Below are positions 22,676 to 30,449 of a stretch of 34,051 nucleotides of DNA, one piece after another. Each line of letters begins with the position of its first letter. Positions within the stretch are counted from its first letter, which is position 1. The position numbers and the translations under genes were made by a program. The notes under the pieces were generated by a model. The model made no database searches. It was not told the origin of the DNA and saw only the letters and a list, made by a program, of their open reading frames with translations. The stretch covers positions 1 through 34,051 of the IMG/VR virus record IMGVR_UViG_3300013306_000039; one strand, 5' to 3'. The stretch comes from a virus.

Positions 22676-22817
22676 CGAACTCCTCCTTCATCAACTCGAG
22701 CAGCACGTCAGCGTCCCACTTATACCGCTTAATGCGCAGCTCGTTCGCTCGCTTGGTGTCAGAACTCTCAGTGTAGACGAGCAGGCTGCCATCAGCCGGC
22801 GTCCTCGGAGTCCTCAG
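22602..22817 (-). CDS. Small Lys/Glu-rich protein after the portal, start uncertain
   Basis: The frame contains SLLVYTESSDTKRANELRIK and RYKWDADVLLELMKEEFGEP, clearly coding in composition. No ATG, GTG or TTG lies at the expected place. The only start with the operon's usual 4-nt overlap is CTG 22817 (CTGA with the portal stop), giving 71 residues. CTG starts are rare, so the true start may differ. Function unknown. Confidence 0.5.
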   Translation of the reverse strand: MRTPRTPADGSLLVYTESSDTKRANELRIKRYKWDADVLLELMKEEFGEPRADIYPGLDSGAKAKRRPPLG

Positions 22818-24337
22818 CCCACCGGCGGCTTCGCCGTCTTCCCGCTCGTGGCCAGGGGCCGGGACCCGTTCGTCTTCGGCACCGCCCCCGGCACCGGCTT
22901 CGCCCCCGGAGGCGCCGGCGGCATGCTCATGTTGATCAACCCCTGCTTCTTGGTCTCCAGCTCGAGCATGTCGTGCTCGTCCTCGTCCGGCTCGAGATCG
23001 TTCTCCGCCGCCGCTTGCTCGAAGCCCGGGTAGAACCCGTCCTCGATCACCTGGTTCGCTCTCGCCTCGCGCAGCACATCCGGATTGATCAGCCCCGTGT
23101 CCACATCGATCTTGTGCGCCTGCGCCTTCTTCAACCACACGTCCGCCTTCTGAACCTCGTCCATCTGCCAGAGAGGTTTCCATGTGTAATAAATCTCTTC
23201 TGGGCGGTCCCCTAAGGCGTGGCGTATGAGCACCTCATCCAATCGCGCGAGCGCAGGCTGGACCTTGATTGCTTGCTCAGACTGCAGCCGATCATAGTAG
23301 TTTCGGATGTCGGAAGCACCCGTCGCGTTCATGCCTGACGGCTCTCTCCCAAGTAATCGTGTCGCTGGGATGTCGGCAGCTCCTGCAGCGACGTTCATGT
23401 ACATGCCCATCACTTGGTCCATGTTGCTGAACGTCAGCGCGATCCGCTCCCACTCCTCATTCGCATCAATCAGCGTGGCGTTGACCGTGCTCTTCGCCGC
23501 CATCGTGAACGAGAACCGGTTGCGCAACTTCTCGGTGCCAACCGTGGTCGACAACATCTCCAGTAGCCCTGGTATCTTAATCACGTCGAGCTTGGCCTCA
23601 GCAATCATCGACGCAATCGAACTATTGACGAGCCCGGCCGCTTTCACCGCGTCGATCACCGGCTGGAGACAACTGTCCGACCACGAGTCCTGCGAGTAGC
23701 TCAGGTCGGGATATTCCAACCCTAGCAACCGCACCACCCGCGACGGATGGATCAGCAGCTCATCCCCTGGCTTGTAACCTAGCGACGATAGCTCGAGCGG
23801 AGGCTTCACCTGCTCCTGCGCAATCGTCATCGTGTTCGTGCGCTTGTAATAGCTCGGCTCGCCATACCACGGAGACGTCAGGTCCTTGATCAGCGTCCCA
23901 GCCTCGAGCTCCCAGCGCGACACAACATGGACGAACGCGAGGTCGCCCTCGCCGACGCTTTCGACGTCCAGCTCCTCCTCGAACTTCTGGCCCTCGACGC
24001 CCATGATTAACGCAGCGCCGCCGAACAGCCGTGCCTTCGACATCGCCTGCATCAGCTTGCGCTGAATGCCGAGGTCCTTCTCGCACTCCTCGATCAGCTC
24101 GATTTCATCGTCGTCCGCGTGCCAGTCACGCCATGCCCGACACGAGTCGAACGCCGGAACGTCGATGATCTTGCGGCACAGCCAATCACCACGGTACGCG
24201 GCGTTTAGCTGTTCGGGGTCAATCAGCTCGAGCACGAACCTCTGCGCAGCGCTCTTGTCCTTGGCCGGGTCGCCGAACCCAGCCAGGAAGTTGCGCATGC
24301 CGTCGTAGACGGACTTCAGCTGAGTCACGGCCGCCAT
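22814..24337 (-). CDS. Portal protein (DUF1073 type)
   Basis: A 507-residue protein of usual portal length. Landmarks are AAYRGDWLCRKIIDVPAFDS, then RAWRDWHADDDEIEL, ARLFGGAALIMGVEG, ATRLLGREPSGMNATGASDI and RNYYDRLQSEQ. The G-x-x-PSGMNATGxxDxxNYY stretch is diagnostic for this portal family. The portal forms the dodecameric ring through which DNA enters the head. Residues 400-507 are helical then Pro-rich and variable. It lies between an RHH protein and small genes and follows the terminase block as expected. Confidence 0.92.
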   Translation of the reverse strand: MAAVTQLKSVYDGMRNFLAGFGDPAKDKSAAQRFVLELIDPEQLNAAYRGDWLCRKIIDVPAFDSCRAWRDWHADDDEIELIEECEKDLGIQRKLMQAMSKARLFGGAALIMGVEGQKFEEELDVESVGEGDLAFVHVVSRWELEAGTLIKDLTSPWYGEPSYYKRTNTMTIAQEQVKPPLELSSLGYKPGDELLIHPSRVVRLLGLEYPDLSYSQDSWSDSCLQPVIDAVKAAGLVNSSIASMIAEAKLDVIKIPGLLEMLSTTVGTEKLRNRFSFTMAAKSTVNATLIDANEEWERIALTFSNMDQVMGMYMNVAAGAADIPATRLLGREPSGMNATGASDIRNYYDRLQSEQAIKVQPALARLDEVLIRHALGDRPEEIYYTWKPLWQMDEVQKADVWLKKAQAHKIDVDTGLINPDVLREARANQVIEDGFYPGFEQAAAENDLEPDEDEHDMLELETKKQGLINMSMPPAPPGAKPVPGAVPKTNGSRPLATSGKTAKPPVG

Positions 24338-24338
24338 G

Positions 24339-24581
24339 TCAGGCCGCCCTCGCCCGCGCGATGGTCCTGTTGAGGATCGTTGTTCGGATGTGTGACGTCA
24401 TCGTGCTCCCTTCGGGACACGATTTCTCAAGTCCCCAGTACAACTGTCCGAGCGTCATGTCGTGGTCACGAGCCATCGCCTTGAACATGCGCCAGAACTC
24501 AGCCTCCAGTGACACGCTGTACTTGTGCCCTCTGAACGAGAGCGAGTGCTTTGTCATCAAACTTGGCAGGTCCCCGTACAT
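24339..24581 (-). CDS. Ribbon-helix-helix (RHH_4-like) DNA-binding protein
   Basis: An 80-residue protein: MYGDLPSLMTKHSLSFRGHK, YSVSLEAEFWRMFKAMARDH, MTLGQLYWGLE. The order of strand (HKYSVSLE), helix (EFWRMFKAMARDHDM), helix (TLGQLYWGLE), then SHIRTTIL matches the RHH_4 family common in alphaproteobacteria. Dimers of such proteins bind operators through the strand. ATG 24581 has AGGAGGGG upstream. It may regulate phage genes; no operator was found here. Confidence 0.75.
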   Translation of the reverse strand: MYGDLPSLMTKHSLSFRGHKYSVSLEAEFWRMFKAMARDHDMTLGQLYWGLEKSCPEGSTMTSHIRTTILNRTIARARAA

Positions 24582-24590
24582 GTGCCCCTC

Positions 24591-24887
24591 CTATCGGAGC
24601 AACACCGACACCCCCCACATGATCAAACAAAGCAAGACGCCGGCACCGGCCCCGAGCCCGAACGCCGAGCGAACGTGGTGCGCCATGGAGGCGGCGATCT
24701 CGCGCGAGATCGCTTGCTCCTCGTTGAGCGCCGCGCGCAGCTGGTCGATCACCGTGTCCCGCGTGGACACCTCGATCGCCAATCGCTGGTTTTCACGCCG
24801 CGCCAGCTCAAGCTCCTTCGCTTGAGCGATGTAGCCTTCGCCGTCGCCGTTGCCTTTCTTGCCAGCCATTGTGTGCAGCCAGCTCAC
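24591..24887 (-). CDS. Small coiled-coil protein with one C-terminal membrane span
   Basis: Starts at GTG 24887 (GTGA overlap) or the ATG at 24869 (MAGKKGNGDGEGYIAQAKEL). Residues about 20-65 are a charged coiled coil; residues about 75-97 (AFGLGAGAGVLLCLIMWGVS) form one membrane span. It is tail-anchored. With the neighbouring membrane proteins it could belong to a lysis set, but no endolysin is seen nearby. Confidence 0.6.
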   Translation of the reverse strand: MSWLHTMAGKKGNGDGEGYIAQAKELELARRENQRLAIEVSTRDTVIDQLRAALNEEQAISREIAASMAHHVRSAFGLGAGAGVLLCLIMWGVSVLLR

Positions 24888-25258
24888 GGCGGCATCACAA
24901 ACGGGGCGTGATTGATCGGCTGCGGCTCGTCGCTCTGCAGCTTAGGCAGCTGAGACGGCGGTCTCGGCAGCATTTGTCGGTACAGCTCCCGGTCCCGCTC
25001 CAGCGCATTGACGACGATCTCCACGACCTCCTTGCTGACGCAGTTGGCCATCAGCGAGTCGGTCTGCTGCTGCCATTTGATGATCTGATCTACCGCCATC
25101 TGGCGCTGCGCCAACGTCTGGCTGTTCGAGTAGAACAGGAACACCACCAGCGCGAAGTTCATGACCACGAGCGCGAGGCTCAGCGGCTGCATCTTCATGA
25201 TCTCCATGAAGGTGCCAGTCGCCTTGCCGACCTCCTCGGTGATGCCACCAGGGTTCAT
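24884..25258 (-). CDS. Single-span membrane protein with coiled coil, spanin- or holin-like candidate
   Basis: A 124-residue protein. The N-terminus (MNPGGITEEVGKATGTFMEI) is followed by a span at about 24-43 (PLSLALVVMNFALVVFLFYS), then a helix (QTLAQRQMAVDQIIKWQQQT onward) and a Pro-rich tail. The layout with a short inside tail, one span and a long outside helix is that of an inner-membrane spanin (Rz type), though the length and tail also fit other roles. Family not recognised. Confidence 0.6.
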   Translation of the reverse strand: MNPGGITEEVGKATGTFMEIMKMQPLSLALVVMNFALVVFLFYSNSQTLAQRQMAVDQIIKWQQQTDSLMANCVSKEVVEIVVNALERDRELYRQMLPRPPSQLPKLQSDEPQPINHAPFVMPP

Positions 25259-25285
25259 ACCGCACTCCGCAGTCTGTGCCCTGAT

Positions 25286-25420
25286 TCAGTTTGGTCTAAT
25301 CACCATCAGCACGAGCATCGCCAACACGAAGAAAATGATCGCCACACCCCAATGGACAAAGTACGCGAACCCAATCGTCACGAGAGAGACGGCTAGGTTC
25401 GCCGCCAGCCAGATGACCAC
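25286..25420 (-). CDS. 44-residue membrane protein
   Basis: Starts at GTG 25420, one base after the stop of the secreted Pro-rich protein: VVIWLAANLAVSLVTIGFAY, then FVHWGVAIIFFVLAMLVLMV. Two hydrophobic halves divided by a His/Trp link suggest two spans. Size and layout are consistent with a small holin or accessory membrane peptide. Low certainty. Confidence 0.5.
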   Translation of the reverse strand: MVIWLAANLAVSLVTIGFAYFVHWGVAIIFFVLAMLVLMVIRPN

Positions 25421-25421
25421 C

Positions 25422-26015
25422 TCACCATCTCCACTGTGACGGGTAGCCCGGCCACTGCTGTTGGGGCTGCTGGTAAGTAGGTCGTGGAGCCGCGCGCGGT
25501 GTCGGCTTTGGCTTCGGCTTAGGCTTCGGAGGCGGACGGTCAACAACCTTCTCTCGCTTGCGCTTGCCTTTAACGTCAGCGTCGTATGGCGAGGGTGGGG
25601 GCTGATCGAAGCGCATCACCGCTTCCTTGCCCCACGAATAATGTTCGTAGTCCTCGACGTTGCAACTCGTGGGCACCGGCCCGAACACGATCAGCGCCCC
25701 TCCGTAGGTCACAACGCCGCGTATGGCGTAGCTGATCGCCTTGCAGTCCTTGCTGAATGCCCACGCCTCCCCGATCAGGATGTCTTCTTCCCACTGACCA
25801 CGGACGAGCATCGTGCCGTCTGTGACGCCAAGCTCGCGCAGGTTGGCAGGAACGTTCGCGCCGAACGCGATCTCCATGCCGTTGTCGGCTGCGCGCCTGA
25901 GCACCATCTCGGTGCCGTCGTGCCAGACCTTGCGCGCTTCCTCAGCGTGTGCCGGCGAGCTCAGAAGGAGGAGGCACACGGGTATTGGCGCGCACCATGT
26001 TCTCGATGTCTTCAC
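25422..26015 (-). CDS. Secreted protein with a Pro-rich C-terminus
   Basis: A 197-residue protein starting at GTG 26015. It has a signal peptide (MKTSRTWCAPIPVCLLLLSS, cleavage after PAHA). The middle (EIAFGANVPANLRELGVTDG, then AISYAIRGVVTYGGALIVFG) is a small beta-rich domain. The last 50 residues are Pro/Lys/Gln-rich (PPPKPKPKPKPTP). It overlaps the preceding gene by 74 nt. A periplasmic role, such as entry, exclusion or lysis, is possible; nothing more can be said. Confidence 0.6.
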   Translation of the reverse strand: MKTSRTWCAPIPVCLLLLSSPAHAEEARKVWHDGTEMVLRRAADNGMEIAFGANVPANLRELGVTDGTMLVRGQWEEDILIGEAWAFSKDCKAISYAIRGVVTYGGALIVFGPVPTSCNVEDYEHYSWGKEAVMRFDQPPPSPYDADVKGKRKREKVVDRPPPKPKPKPKPTPRAAPRPTYQQPQQQWPGYPSQWRW

Positions 26016-26154
26016 GCGTTGCTGCCCACGTCCGTTCCCCTTTGAGCAACGCTTCTACATCAAAGATCACATCCCACAGCGGGTCCATCGAGCCCTTTTT
26101 TTCGGTCAGGTATCGGGCCCGATACAGCCACGCCTGCAGCTCGATGTCAGTCAT
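25942..26154 (-). CDS. Small protein after the large terminase, unknown
   Basis: A 70-residue protein: MTDIELQAWLYRARYLTEKK, then GSMDPLWDVIFDVEALLKGE, ending ANTRVPPPSELAGTR. Mostly helical and charged. It overlaps the terminase stop by 8 nt. No family recognised. It may be a packaging or head protein from position. Confidence 0.65.
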   Translation of the reverse strand: MTDIELQAWLYRARYLTEKKGSMDPLWDVIFDVEALLKGERTWAATREDIENMVRANTRVPPPSELAGTR

Positions 26155-27649
26155 CGAGGCCTTCCGCGAACAGGTTGTACCCTGCCCCAGCGGTGATCCG
26201 GTTGAACGCGCCGGCGGCAGCATCGATCTGGTCCTTCGCCTTACCGAACGGGAAGCTCTCCATCTCCTCGAGGAAGTCGTGGTGCCAACCGCCCGCGACC
26301 AGCCACACATTGCCGTTCTGCACCTGCGCGGAAAACGGCTCGGCCCGGATCACCTTGTCGCCCGTTACCTTGTCGGCAAAGGCCCGGAACCCAGCCAGCA
26401 TACGGATGCTGGCCTCAGCAGACTCTTTGCCACCCGAGCCCGGCTCTTGTTCGACTCCAACTTCATACGTTCCGGCTGCAAGGTTTGCACGATCATGCTC
26501 GGCCCAGAACTTGATGCGCTGCTCGCGGTCGAGCGCGTTCCACTGGCCTCTAACGACGTGCTCGATGATATAGCGGCCGTCCATCAAGAGGTGCATCAGC
26601 ACGCCCGCGGTATGCGCGCCCTCGTCCTCGGTGCCGGCCTTGTCCCAGTACCGCACCGACCGCCGCACATTAGAACGGTCTAACATCGGCACCGCGTGCA
26701 GCCGCTCGATCGGGAACATGCCGCCGCCAACGACGTATGGCGACTGCTGGAACAGCGCTTCCCAGCTCGCTTCGGACAGGAGTTTTTTGCGTTCTAGCAA
26801 GAACTCCAACGACTTATGCTCGGGGAAAAGCGCCTCACCTTTGTCGCGATACAGCTCGTTGCGGTCGGCGATCGCTTTGAAGTTGAGCACCCGCGTGTTG
26901 GGGAAACGGTCCAGCCAACGCCCGGTCGGGTCGTCCACGTGCCACCGCGTTTGGATCATCACCATGCCGGCGCGATCTGAGAACCGGTTGAAGAAGTCGT
27001 CCGATAGCCAATTCCAGGTCTTGTCCCGGATCACCGTCGACTGCGCTTCGGCACGGCCTTTGATCGGATCGTCTATGACCCCAAGGTCGAGCCCGAAGCC
27101 GTTGATCTTGCCGTTGATCGTGGTGTTGCGGAACGAACCGTTGCGGCCCACGAATTCGAGGAAGGTCGTGGTTCTGCGACGATGGCCACTCCCCTCCCCG
27201 CCTTCGCCTCCGTAGAGCCGGGTCTTGGGGAAGATCGCGCGATAAGCCGGCGTCGCCATCATGCGCTGCATATGCAGGTTGCAGCTCATGCCCAGCTCGT
27301 CCGCGTAGCTCGCAAATAGCGTCTTGCTGTCCGGGTCCTTGCCCGCCACCCAGCAGCAGAAGTCCTTCATGGTGTCCGACTTGCCGTGCTGCGGAGGTGC
27401 GCCCAGCACCAGCTTCGGCCGCTTGCCGGCTTTGAGGTCGTACCAAAACGTCGTCAGGTTGTCGGCCACCTCTTGCTGCCACCAACCCTCGATCAGGTTG
27501 GGGCGCACCATGCACCGATATGTCCAGAAGTCCTTGCGCGCTAACGCGTACCAGGAATTCTCCCAGAGCTTGGCGCCCTCCGGATCGAGCGGCTTGTCAT
27601 CTACCGTTCGTCGCGTGGCCGTTGCCCGCGTGCTCTCCTGTATCGTCAT
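26147..27649 (-). CDS. terL: Large terminase subunit (packaging ATPase and nuclease)
   Basis: A 500-residue protein of normal terminase length. Walker A is GAPPQHGKS (83-91), Walker B LGVIDDP (189-195), and a coupling motif is near MIQTRWH (231-237). The RNase H-like nuclease starts at RYWDKAG with Asp336, continues through DGRYIIEHVVRGQW and ends near DQIDAAAGAF. It powers DNA packaging through the portal and cuts the concatemer. It lies downstream of a candidate small subunit with a 53-nt overlap. Overlap and start are as read, since no other in-frame start fits. Gene name by function only. Confidence 0.95.
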   Translation of the reverse strand: MTIQESTRATATRRTVDDKPLDPEGAKLWENSWYALARKDFWTYRCMVRPNLIEGWWQQEVADNLTTFWYDLKAGKRPKLVLGAPPQHGKSDTMKDFCCWVAGKDPDSKTLFASYADELGMSCNLHMQRMMATPAYRAIFPKTRLYGGEGGEGSGHRRRTTTFLEFVGRNGSFRNTTINGKINGFGLDLGVIDDPIKGRAEAQSTVIRDKTWNWLSDDFFNRFSDRAGMVMIQTRWHVDDPTGRWLDRFPNTRVLNFKAIADRNELYRDKGEALFPEHKSLEFLLERKKLLSEASWEALFQQSPYVVGGGMFPIERLHAVPMLDRSNVRRSVRYWDKAGTEDEGAHTAGVLMHLLMDGRYIIEHVVRGQWNALDREQRIKFWAEHDRANLAAGTYEVGVEQEPGSGGKESAEASIRMLAGFRAFADKVTGDKVIRAEPFSAQVQNGNVWLVAGGWHHDFLEEMESFPFGKAKDQIDAAAGAFNRITAGAGYNLFAEGLDD

Positions 27650-28136
27650 CGCTCAGCTCGTGGTCCAAGATCAGGGGACGCTCGATCAGGTGGTCAACCG
27701 AAATACCCTTCCTGATCATACGGTGACGTACCTCAACCACCGTCATGTATTCCTCAGCGTCCTCAGGCTGCTCTTCACGCACTGTGATCGAGGCTAGGCG
27801 CGGGCGCTCATACGGCAGCCGCAGCGCCAACAAGTCCTTCATGTGCTTGAGCCATTCCCAGAACTCAGCTTTGTCGCCACCCTCGCGCGGCGTGCCGTTC
27901 GGATTGTAGGGCGACGTGATTGCCAGCGCACCAGCCACGTATTTGGTGAGCTCGCGCGCATGATCCAACGAGCCTTTATCGCCCCTGTGCTCCGCAACGT
28001 TCTGGAGGTGGCGCACCTCGCTCTTGGTCGCCTCCATCAGCTTCTCGCGGTTGGACTTTCTGCGCAGATCGGGGTCCCGGATGCGCTTCTTTGTGCTCTG
28101 GACGGATGGCGCACTAACGTCCTTCATGCTGGCCAT
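27597..28136 (-). CDS. Candidate small terminase subunit
   Basis: A 179-residue protein: MASMKDVSAPSVQSTKKRIR, then KSNREKLMEATKSEVRHLQN and WEWLKHMKDLLALRLPYERP. Basic N-terminus, helical middle, acidic C-terminal end. The position directly before the large terminase, and size, fit a small subunit. I see no clear helix-turn-helix, so the call is from context. ATG 28136 has AAGGA 9 nt upstream. Confidence 0.5.
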   Translation of the reverse strand: MASMKDVSAPSVQSTKKRIRDPDLRRKSNREKLMEATKSEVRHLQNVAEHRGDKGSLDHARELTKYVAGALAITSPYNPNGTPREGGDKAEFWEWLKHMKDLLALRLPYERPRLASITVREEQPEDAEEYMTVVEVRHRMIRKGISVDHLIERPLILDHELSDDDTGEHAGNGHATNGR

Positions 28137-28148
28137 GGCGTCCGGTCC

Positions 28149-28289
28149 TTAGATTCTACGCGCGGCGTATGGCAATACGACGTAGCCGTGGTCCACGATG
28201 GAGATCGTGTCACCCCATCCACCACACCATTCGCTGAAGTCGAAGTAGCAGAGGATGGGTCCGTGGTGCGACCAGATCATGGGGCTCAT
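28149..28289 (-). CDS. 46-residue small protein, unknown
   Basis: Reads MSPMIWSHHGPILCYFDFSE, then WCGGWGDTISIVDHG, ending PYAARRI, with TAA. An in-frame TAG lies 27 nt upstream of the ATG. No clear ribosome binding site. It overlaps the end of a second open frame (28210-28404); probably only one is made, and this one has the more protein-like composition in the shared part. Confidence 0.45.
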   Translation of the reverse strand: MSPMIWSHHGPILCYFDFSEWCGGWGDTISIVDHGYVVLPYAARRI

Positions 28290-28404
28290 CTCGAAACAGG
28301 TGGGGGCCGGTACCTACCCGGCGGAACGTCGGATCGACGGGCCAGCCCCCTTGCCTTCCCTGGTCCGCCCCACAGTAACGTGGGCAGGGTTGGCAACTCT
28401 TCAA
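28210..28404 (-). CDS. Possible small Cys-rich protein starting at TTG
   Basis: Starts at TTG 28404 in a TTGA overlap with the previous stop: LKSCQPCPRYCGADQGRQGG (Met in fact). CxPC and YCG give a possible metal site. The later half is read out of frame with 28149-28289 and looks less like protein. Support is the coupling overlap only. Confidence 0.35.
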   Translation of the reverse strand: MKSCQPCPRYCGADQGRQGGWPVDPTFRRVGTGPHLFRDEPHDLVAPRTHPLLLRLQRMVWWMG

Positions 28405-28667
28405 CTCAGAACGGGCACCTTCTGTTCGTTGAGGTGCTGGCGGATCGCCTTGTCCACGGCGACGAAGCGCTTGGCAACGCCATCATTGTCCGCGAGGTCG
28501 GTCAGCCGCGCGCCGACCGCGGCCATCTTGCCAGCCTCCTGCCAAAACTGCACGGCTACGTCGTCTTGGTAGATTGCAACGAGCGTATGCACGGCCGGGT
28601 AGTCGCGCTCGATTCCACGGCCCACAGCCATCGCGCAGTCGACCGCAGCGATCTGGACCGGGGTCAT
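28401..28667 (-). CDS. Small helical protein, unknown
   Basis: An 88-residue protein starting MTPVQIAAVDCAMAVGRGIE in an ATGA overlap. Mostly helical (AVQFWQEAGKMAAVGARLTD, ADNDGVAKRFVAVDKAIRQH). No motif or membrane span. One of a row of small coupled genes upstream of the terminase block. Confidence 0.65.
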   Translation of the reverse strand: MTPVQIAAVDCAMAVGRGIERDYPAVHTLVAIYQDDVAVQFWQEAGKMAAVGARLTDLADNDGVAKRFVAVDKAIRQHLNEQKVPVLS

Positions 28668-28876
28668 GTCTTGTACCTCAACTCGGGCGGGAACGTGCGC
28701 AGCGTGTGCCCGCTCAGGTGATCCGGGTCGGGAACGCGCAGCTCTGCCTCCCTCACCTTGGCGAAGTGCGCGCAGGTCGGGCAGTCCCCGGCGAAGCCGT
28801 GCGCGCAGGGCTTGCGCTCGCGCTCGATGCTCTCTGCCAGAGCCTTGCCCAGAATCTCGATCGGTACGCTGGTCAT
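28664..28876 (-). CDS. Small protein with a CxH...CPxC site, unknown
   Basis: A 70-residue protein: MTSVPIEILGKALAESIERE, then KPCAHGFAGDCPTCAHFAKV. The CAH and CPTCAH spacing could bind one zinc ion. ATGA overlaps on both ends. Could be a small zinc-binding regulator; function unknown. Confidence 0.65.
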   Translation of the reverse strand: MTSVPIEILGKALAESIERERKPCAHGFAGDCPTCAHFAKVREAELRVPDPDHLSGHTLRTFPPELRYKT

Positions 28877-29031
28877 GGACACGGCACCGAGGCCAACAGA
28901 AACAGGAACCAGAACAACGCGGCCCAGAACAGCATGAATGGCAACAGCGGGAAGCTCGCGGCCCACAGCAAGTAGGCAAACGGAATGCGCCAACCGTCGT
29001 AACGCTTGCCCTCGTATGTCACGAACGTCAT
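28873..29031 (-). CDS. 52-residue membrane protein
   Basis: Starts at ATG 29031 (ATGA): MTFVTYEGKRYDGWRIPFAY, then LLWAASFPLLPFMLFWAALF. Two adjacent hydrophobic stretches with prolines between them suggest a helical hairpin. No other feature. Holin-like roles cannot be excluded. Confidence 0.6.
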   Translation of the reverse strand: MTFVTYEGKRYDGWRIPFAYLLWAASFPLLPFMLFWAALFWFLFLLASVPCP

Positions 29032-29354
29032 TTCGGCACGTCCTGCGAGGAGCCCATCCACATCAGCGCCAAGCTGGAGGCGGCACCGCGCACACCATGC
29101 GCGTTCGCTTCGCTCGGCAGCATCAGATCGGCCACCCGCTTAAGTACTTCCTCCCAGTCGCCACCGAGAGCAACCGCAACGCTGGCCAGCTCGGCCGCGC
29201 GCACCATGGGATCGAACTCCTGCTCGGCGTTTGTGTAACCGATCCTGATCAGCTCTCGCCGGTACTGCTCAAACCGCTCCCTGGCGCGCTCGCGCTCCTC
29301 CACCGGCAGGTTGTCGAACTGCTTGATGATCGCGGTGTGGGTAGGGTCGCTCAT
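29028..29354 (-). CDS. Small helical protein, unknown
   Basis: A 108-residue protein: MSDPTHTAIIKQFDNLPVEE, then a charged helix ERERARERFEQYRRELIRIG, then VRAAELASVAVALGGDWEEV. Helical throughout. Coupled at both ends. No known family. Confidence 0.65.
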   Translation of the reverse strand: MSDPTHTAIIKQFDNLPVEERERARERFEQYRRELIRIGYTNAEQEFDPMVRAAELASVAVALGGDWEEVLKRVADLMLPSEANAHGVRGAASSLALMWMGSSQDVPK

Positions 29355-29626
29355 ACCACAACCGCTTCTCCGACCTTGCGCAGCGTGACTGGGGTAATGT
29401 CAGTATAGGCGTACCAGAGCGCCTCATACACCACGAAATACGCTCCAGGGGCCCCCGCAGCCAGTTCTCGGCACCTTTGCTTGGCGGCATCCAGGGTTGA
29501 GTGCAGCTCGGTCTGCACTGCACCCAGCGCCCCTAGCTCGCCAGGATCGGAGCCGTCATCCGGCGGCGTGAACCCGCCTACGATCCAGTGCTTTCTGATC
29601 GCTGCGGTGTTCGTCGTGTCAGGCAT
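29351..29626 (-). CDS. Small protein, unknown
   Basis: A 91-residue protein: MPDTTNTAAIRKHWIVGGFT, then AVQTELHSTLDAAKQRCREL and GAYFVVYEALWYAYTDITPV. A small alpha/beta protein by pattern. It overlaps the previous gene by 8 nt and the next by 4. Confidence 0.65.
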   Translation of the reverse strand: MPDTTNTAAIRKHWIVGGFTPPDDGSDPGELGALGAVQTELHSTLDAAKQRCRELAAGAPGAYFVVYEALWYAYTDITPVTLRKVGEAVVV

Positions 29627-29861
29627 TGCGGACCTTCGGACGGTTGGGACGCCGCTTCAGAAACTCTGTAAGCAGCAGCTGGTCACGCTTCGCCGTCGTC
29701 CGCATGCCGTCCCGATCGATCTGGAACGAGAACTCGACGCCGCACTCCCCACAAATCAGTGGTTGGTACGAGATCGTAGACAATGGCTCCGGCCAGTCCG
29801 CGACGATTGCGTTGCCCGACTGGTGATGGCAAAGCGGACAATGAAGCTCCATCCGGACCAT
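29619..29861 (-). CDS. Small zinc-ribbon-like protein
   Basis: An 80-residue protein with CPLCHH (8-13) and CGEC (37-40), a spacing typical of a zinc ribbon. The tail is basic (LKRRPNRPKVRNA). It starts at ATG 29861 directly after the TAA of the secreted small protein. Small zinc-ribbon proteins of phages often bind nucleic acid or host polymerase; that is only a possibility here. Confidence 0.7.
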   Translation of the reverse strand: MVRMELHCPLCHHQSGNAIVADWPEPLSTISYQPLICGECGVEFSFQIDRDGMRTTAKRDQLLLTEFLKRRPNRPKVRNA

Positions 29862-29999
29862 TTATTGCTGCCCGCTGCGATTGGCCGCCGCTTGTGTGGC
29901 GTCCGAGGTCAAGCGCAAGCCGTCCACCTGGCGGTTCGGTGAAGCCGGCACGATGCATGAGAACGCGATCGCTGCCGCGAAGATGGCGACCTGTTTCAT
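29862..29999 (-). CDS. 45-residue secreted or lipoprotein-like peptide
   Basis: Reads MKQVAIFAAAIAFSCIVPAS, then PNRQVDGLRLTSDATQAAAN and RSGQQ, ending TAA. Basic N-terminus, a hydrophobic stretch and a Cys at position 15 (IAFSC) suggest a signal sequence, perhaps a weak lipobox. Size would suit an outer-membrane spanin, but it is not Pro-rich and no partner is certain. Between the stop before it (30003) and this start are 3 nt. Confidence 0.55.
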   Translation of the reverse strand: MKQVAIFAAAIAFSCIVPASPNRQVDGLRLTSDATQAAANRSGQQ

Positions 30000-30002
30000 A
30001 GA

Positions 30003-30449
30003 TCATGCGCTCCCTCGCCCGGTCGAACTCCATTCCAGCCCGACCCTGGTCTCGTGCCCGCGATTGCGGCTGATCATGGTCTCGTACGCCACCACGCGCG
30101 CGATCAGCGTGCCGCCTTCGTTAACCCAACCGACCACGCGCTCGTTCATCGCGTCGTCTGTCCATTCGAACTTCTGCCCGCCTCCGCGCACCACCATGAT
30201 GCGCTCCTCTTGGCCGTACTGCGGGACATTGATGTTGCCGTACTCGCCCCGCAAGTACGCGTCCATGGTGTCGACCGCGTTCTGCAACTTGTCGAAGTAC
30301 ACCGTCCGCCAGAACACCCGCGCGCGCCACGGCACCAGCTCGATCGCGGCGTCGACCGCCTCGTTGACCTTGACCGCGGTTGCCAGCGCGGCACCGCCGA
30401 GCGCACCCGCCACGGCGCCACAAACGATCATCCTGCGCCGAGTAATCAT
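30003..30449 (-). CDS. Membrane-anchored or exported protein, unknown
   Basis: A 148-residue protein: MITRRRMIVCGAVAGALGGA, then ALATAVKVNEAVDAAIELVP. The twin basic start and Ala/Gly-rich stretch form an N-terminal anchor or signal. The rest (MDAYLRGEYGNINVPQYGQE, VVGWVNEGGTLIARVVAYET) is a small alpha/beta domain. ATGA overlap with the 45-residue gene before it. Function unknown. Confidence 0.65.
   Translation of the reverse strand: MITRRRMIVCGAVAGALGGAALATAVKVNEAVDAAIELVPWRARVFWRTVYFDKLQNAVDTMDAYLRGEYGNINVPQYGQEERIMVVRGGGQKFEWTDDAMNERVVGWVNEGGTLIARVVAYETMISRNRGHETRVGLEWSSTGRGSA

Noticed and set aside
28137-28404. tRNA gene or other structured RNA in the region before the candidate small terminase
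   Set aside because: No cloverleaf or other stable fold seen; small open frames explain most of it.
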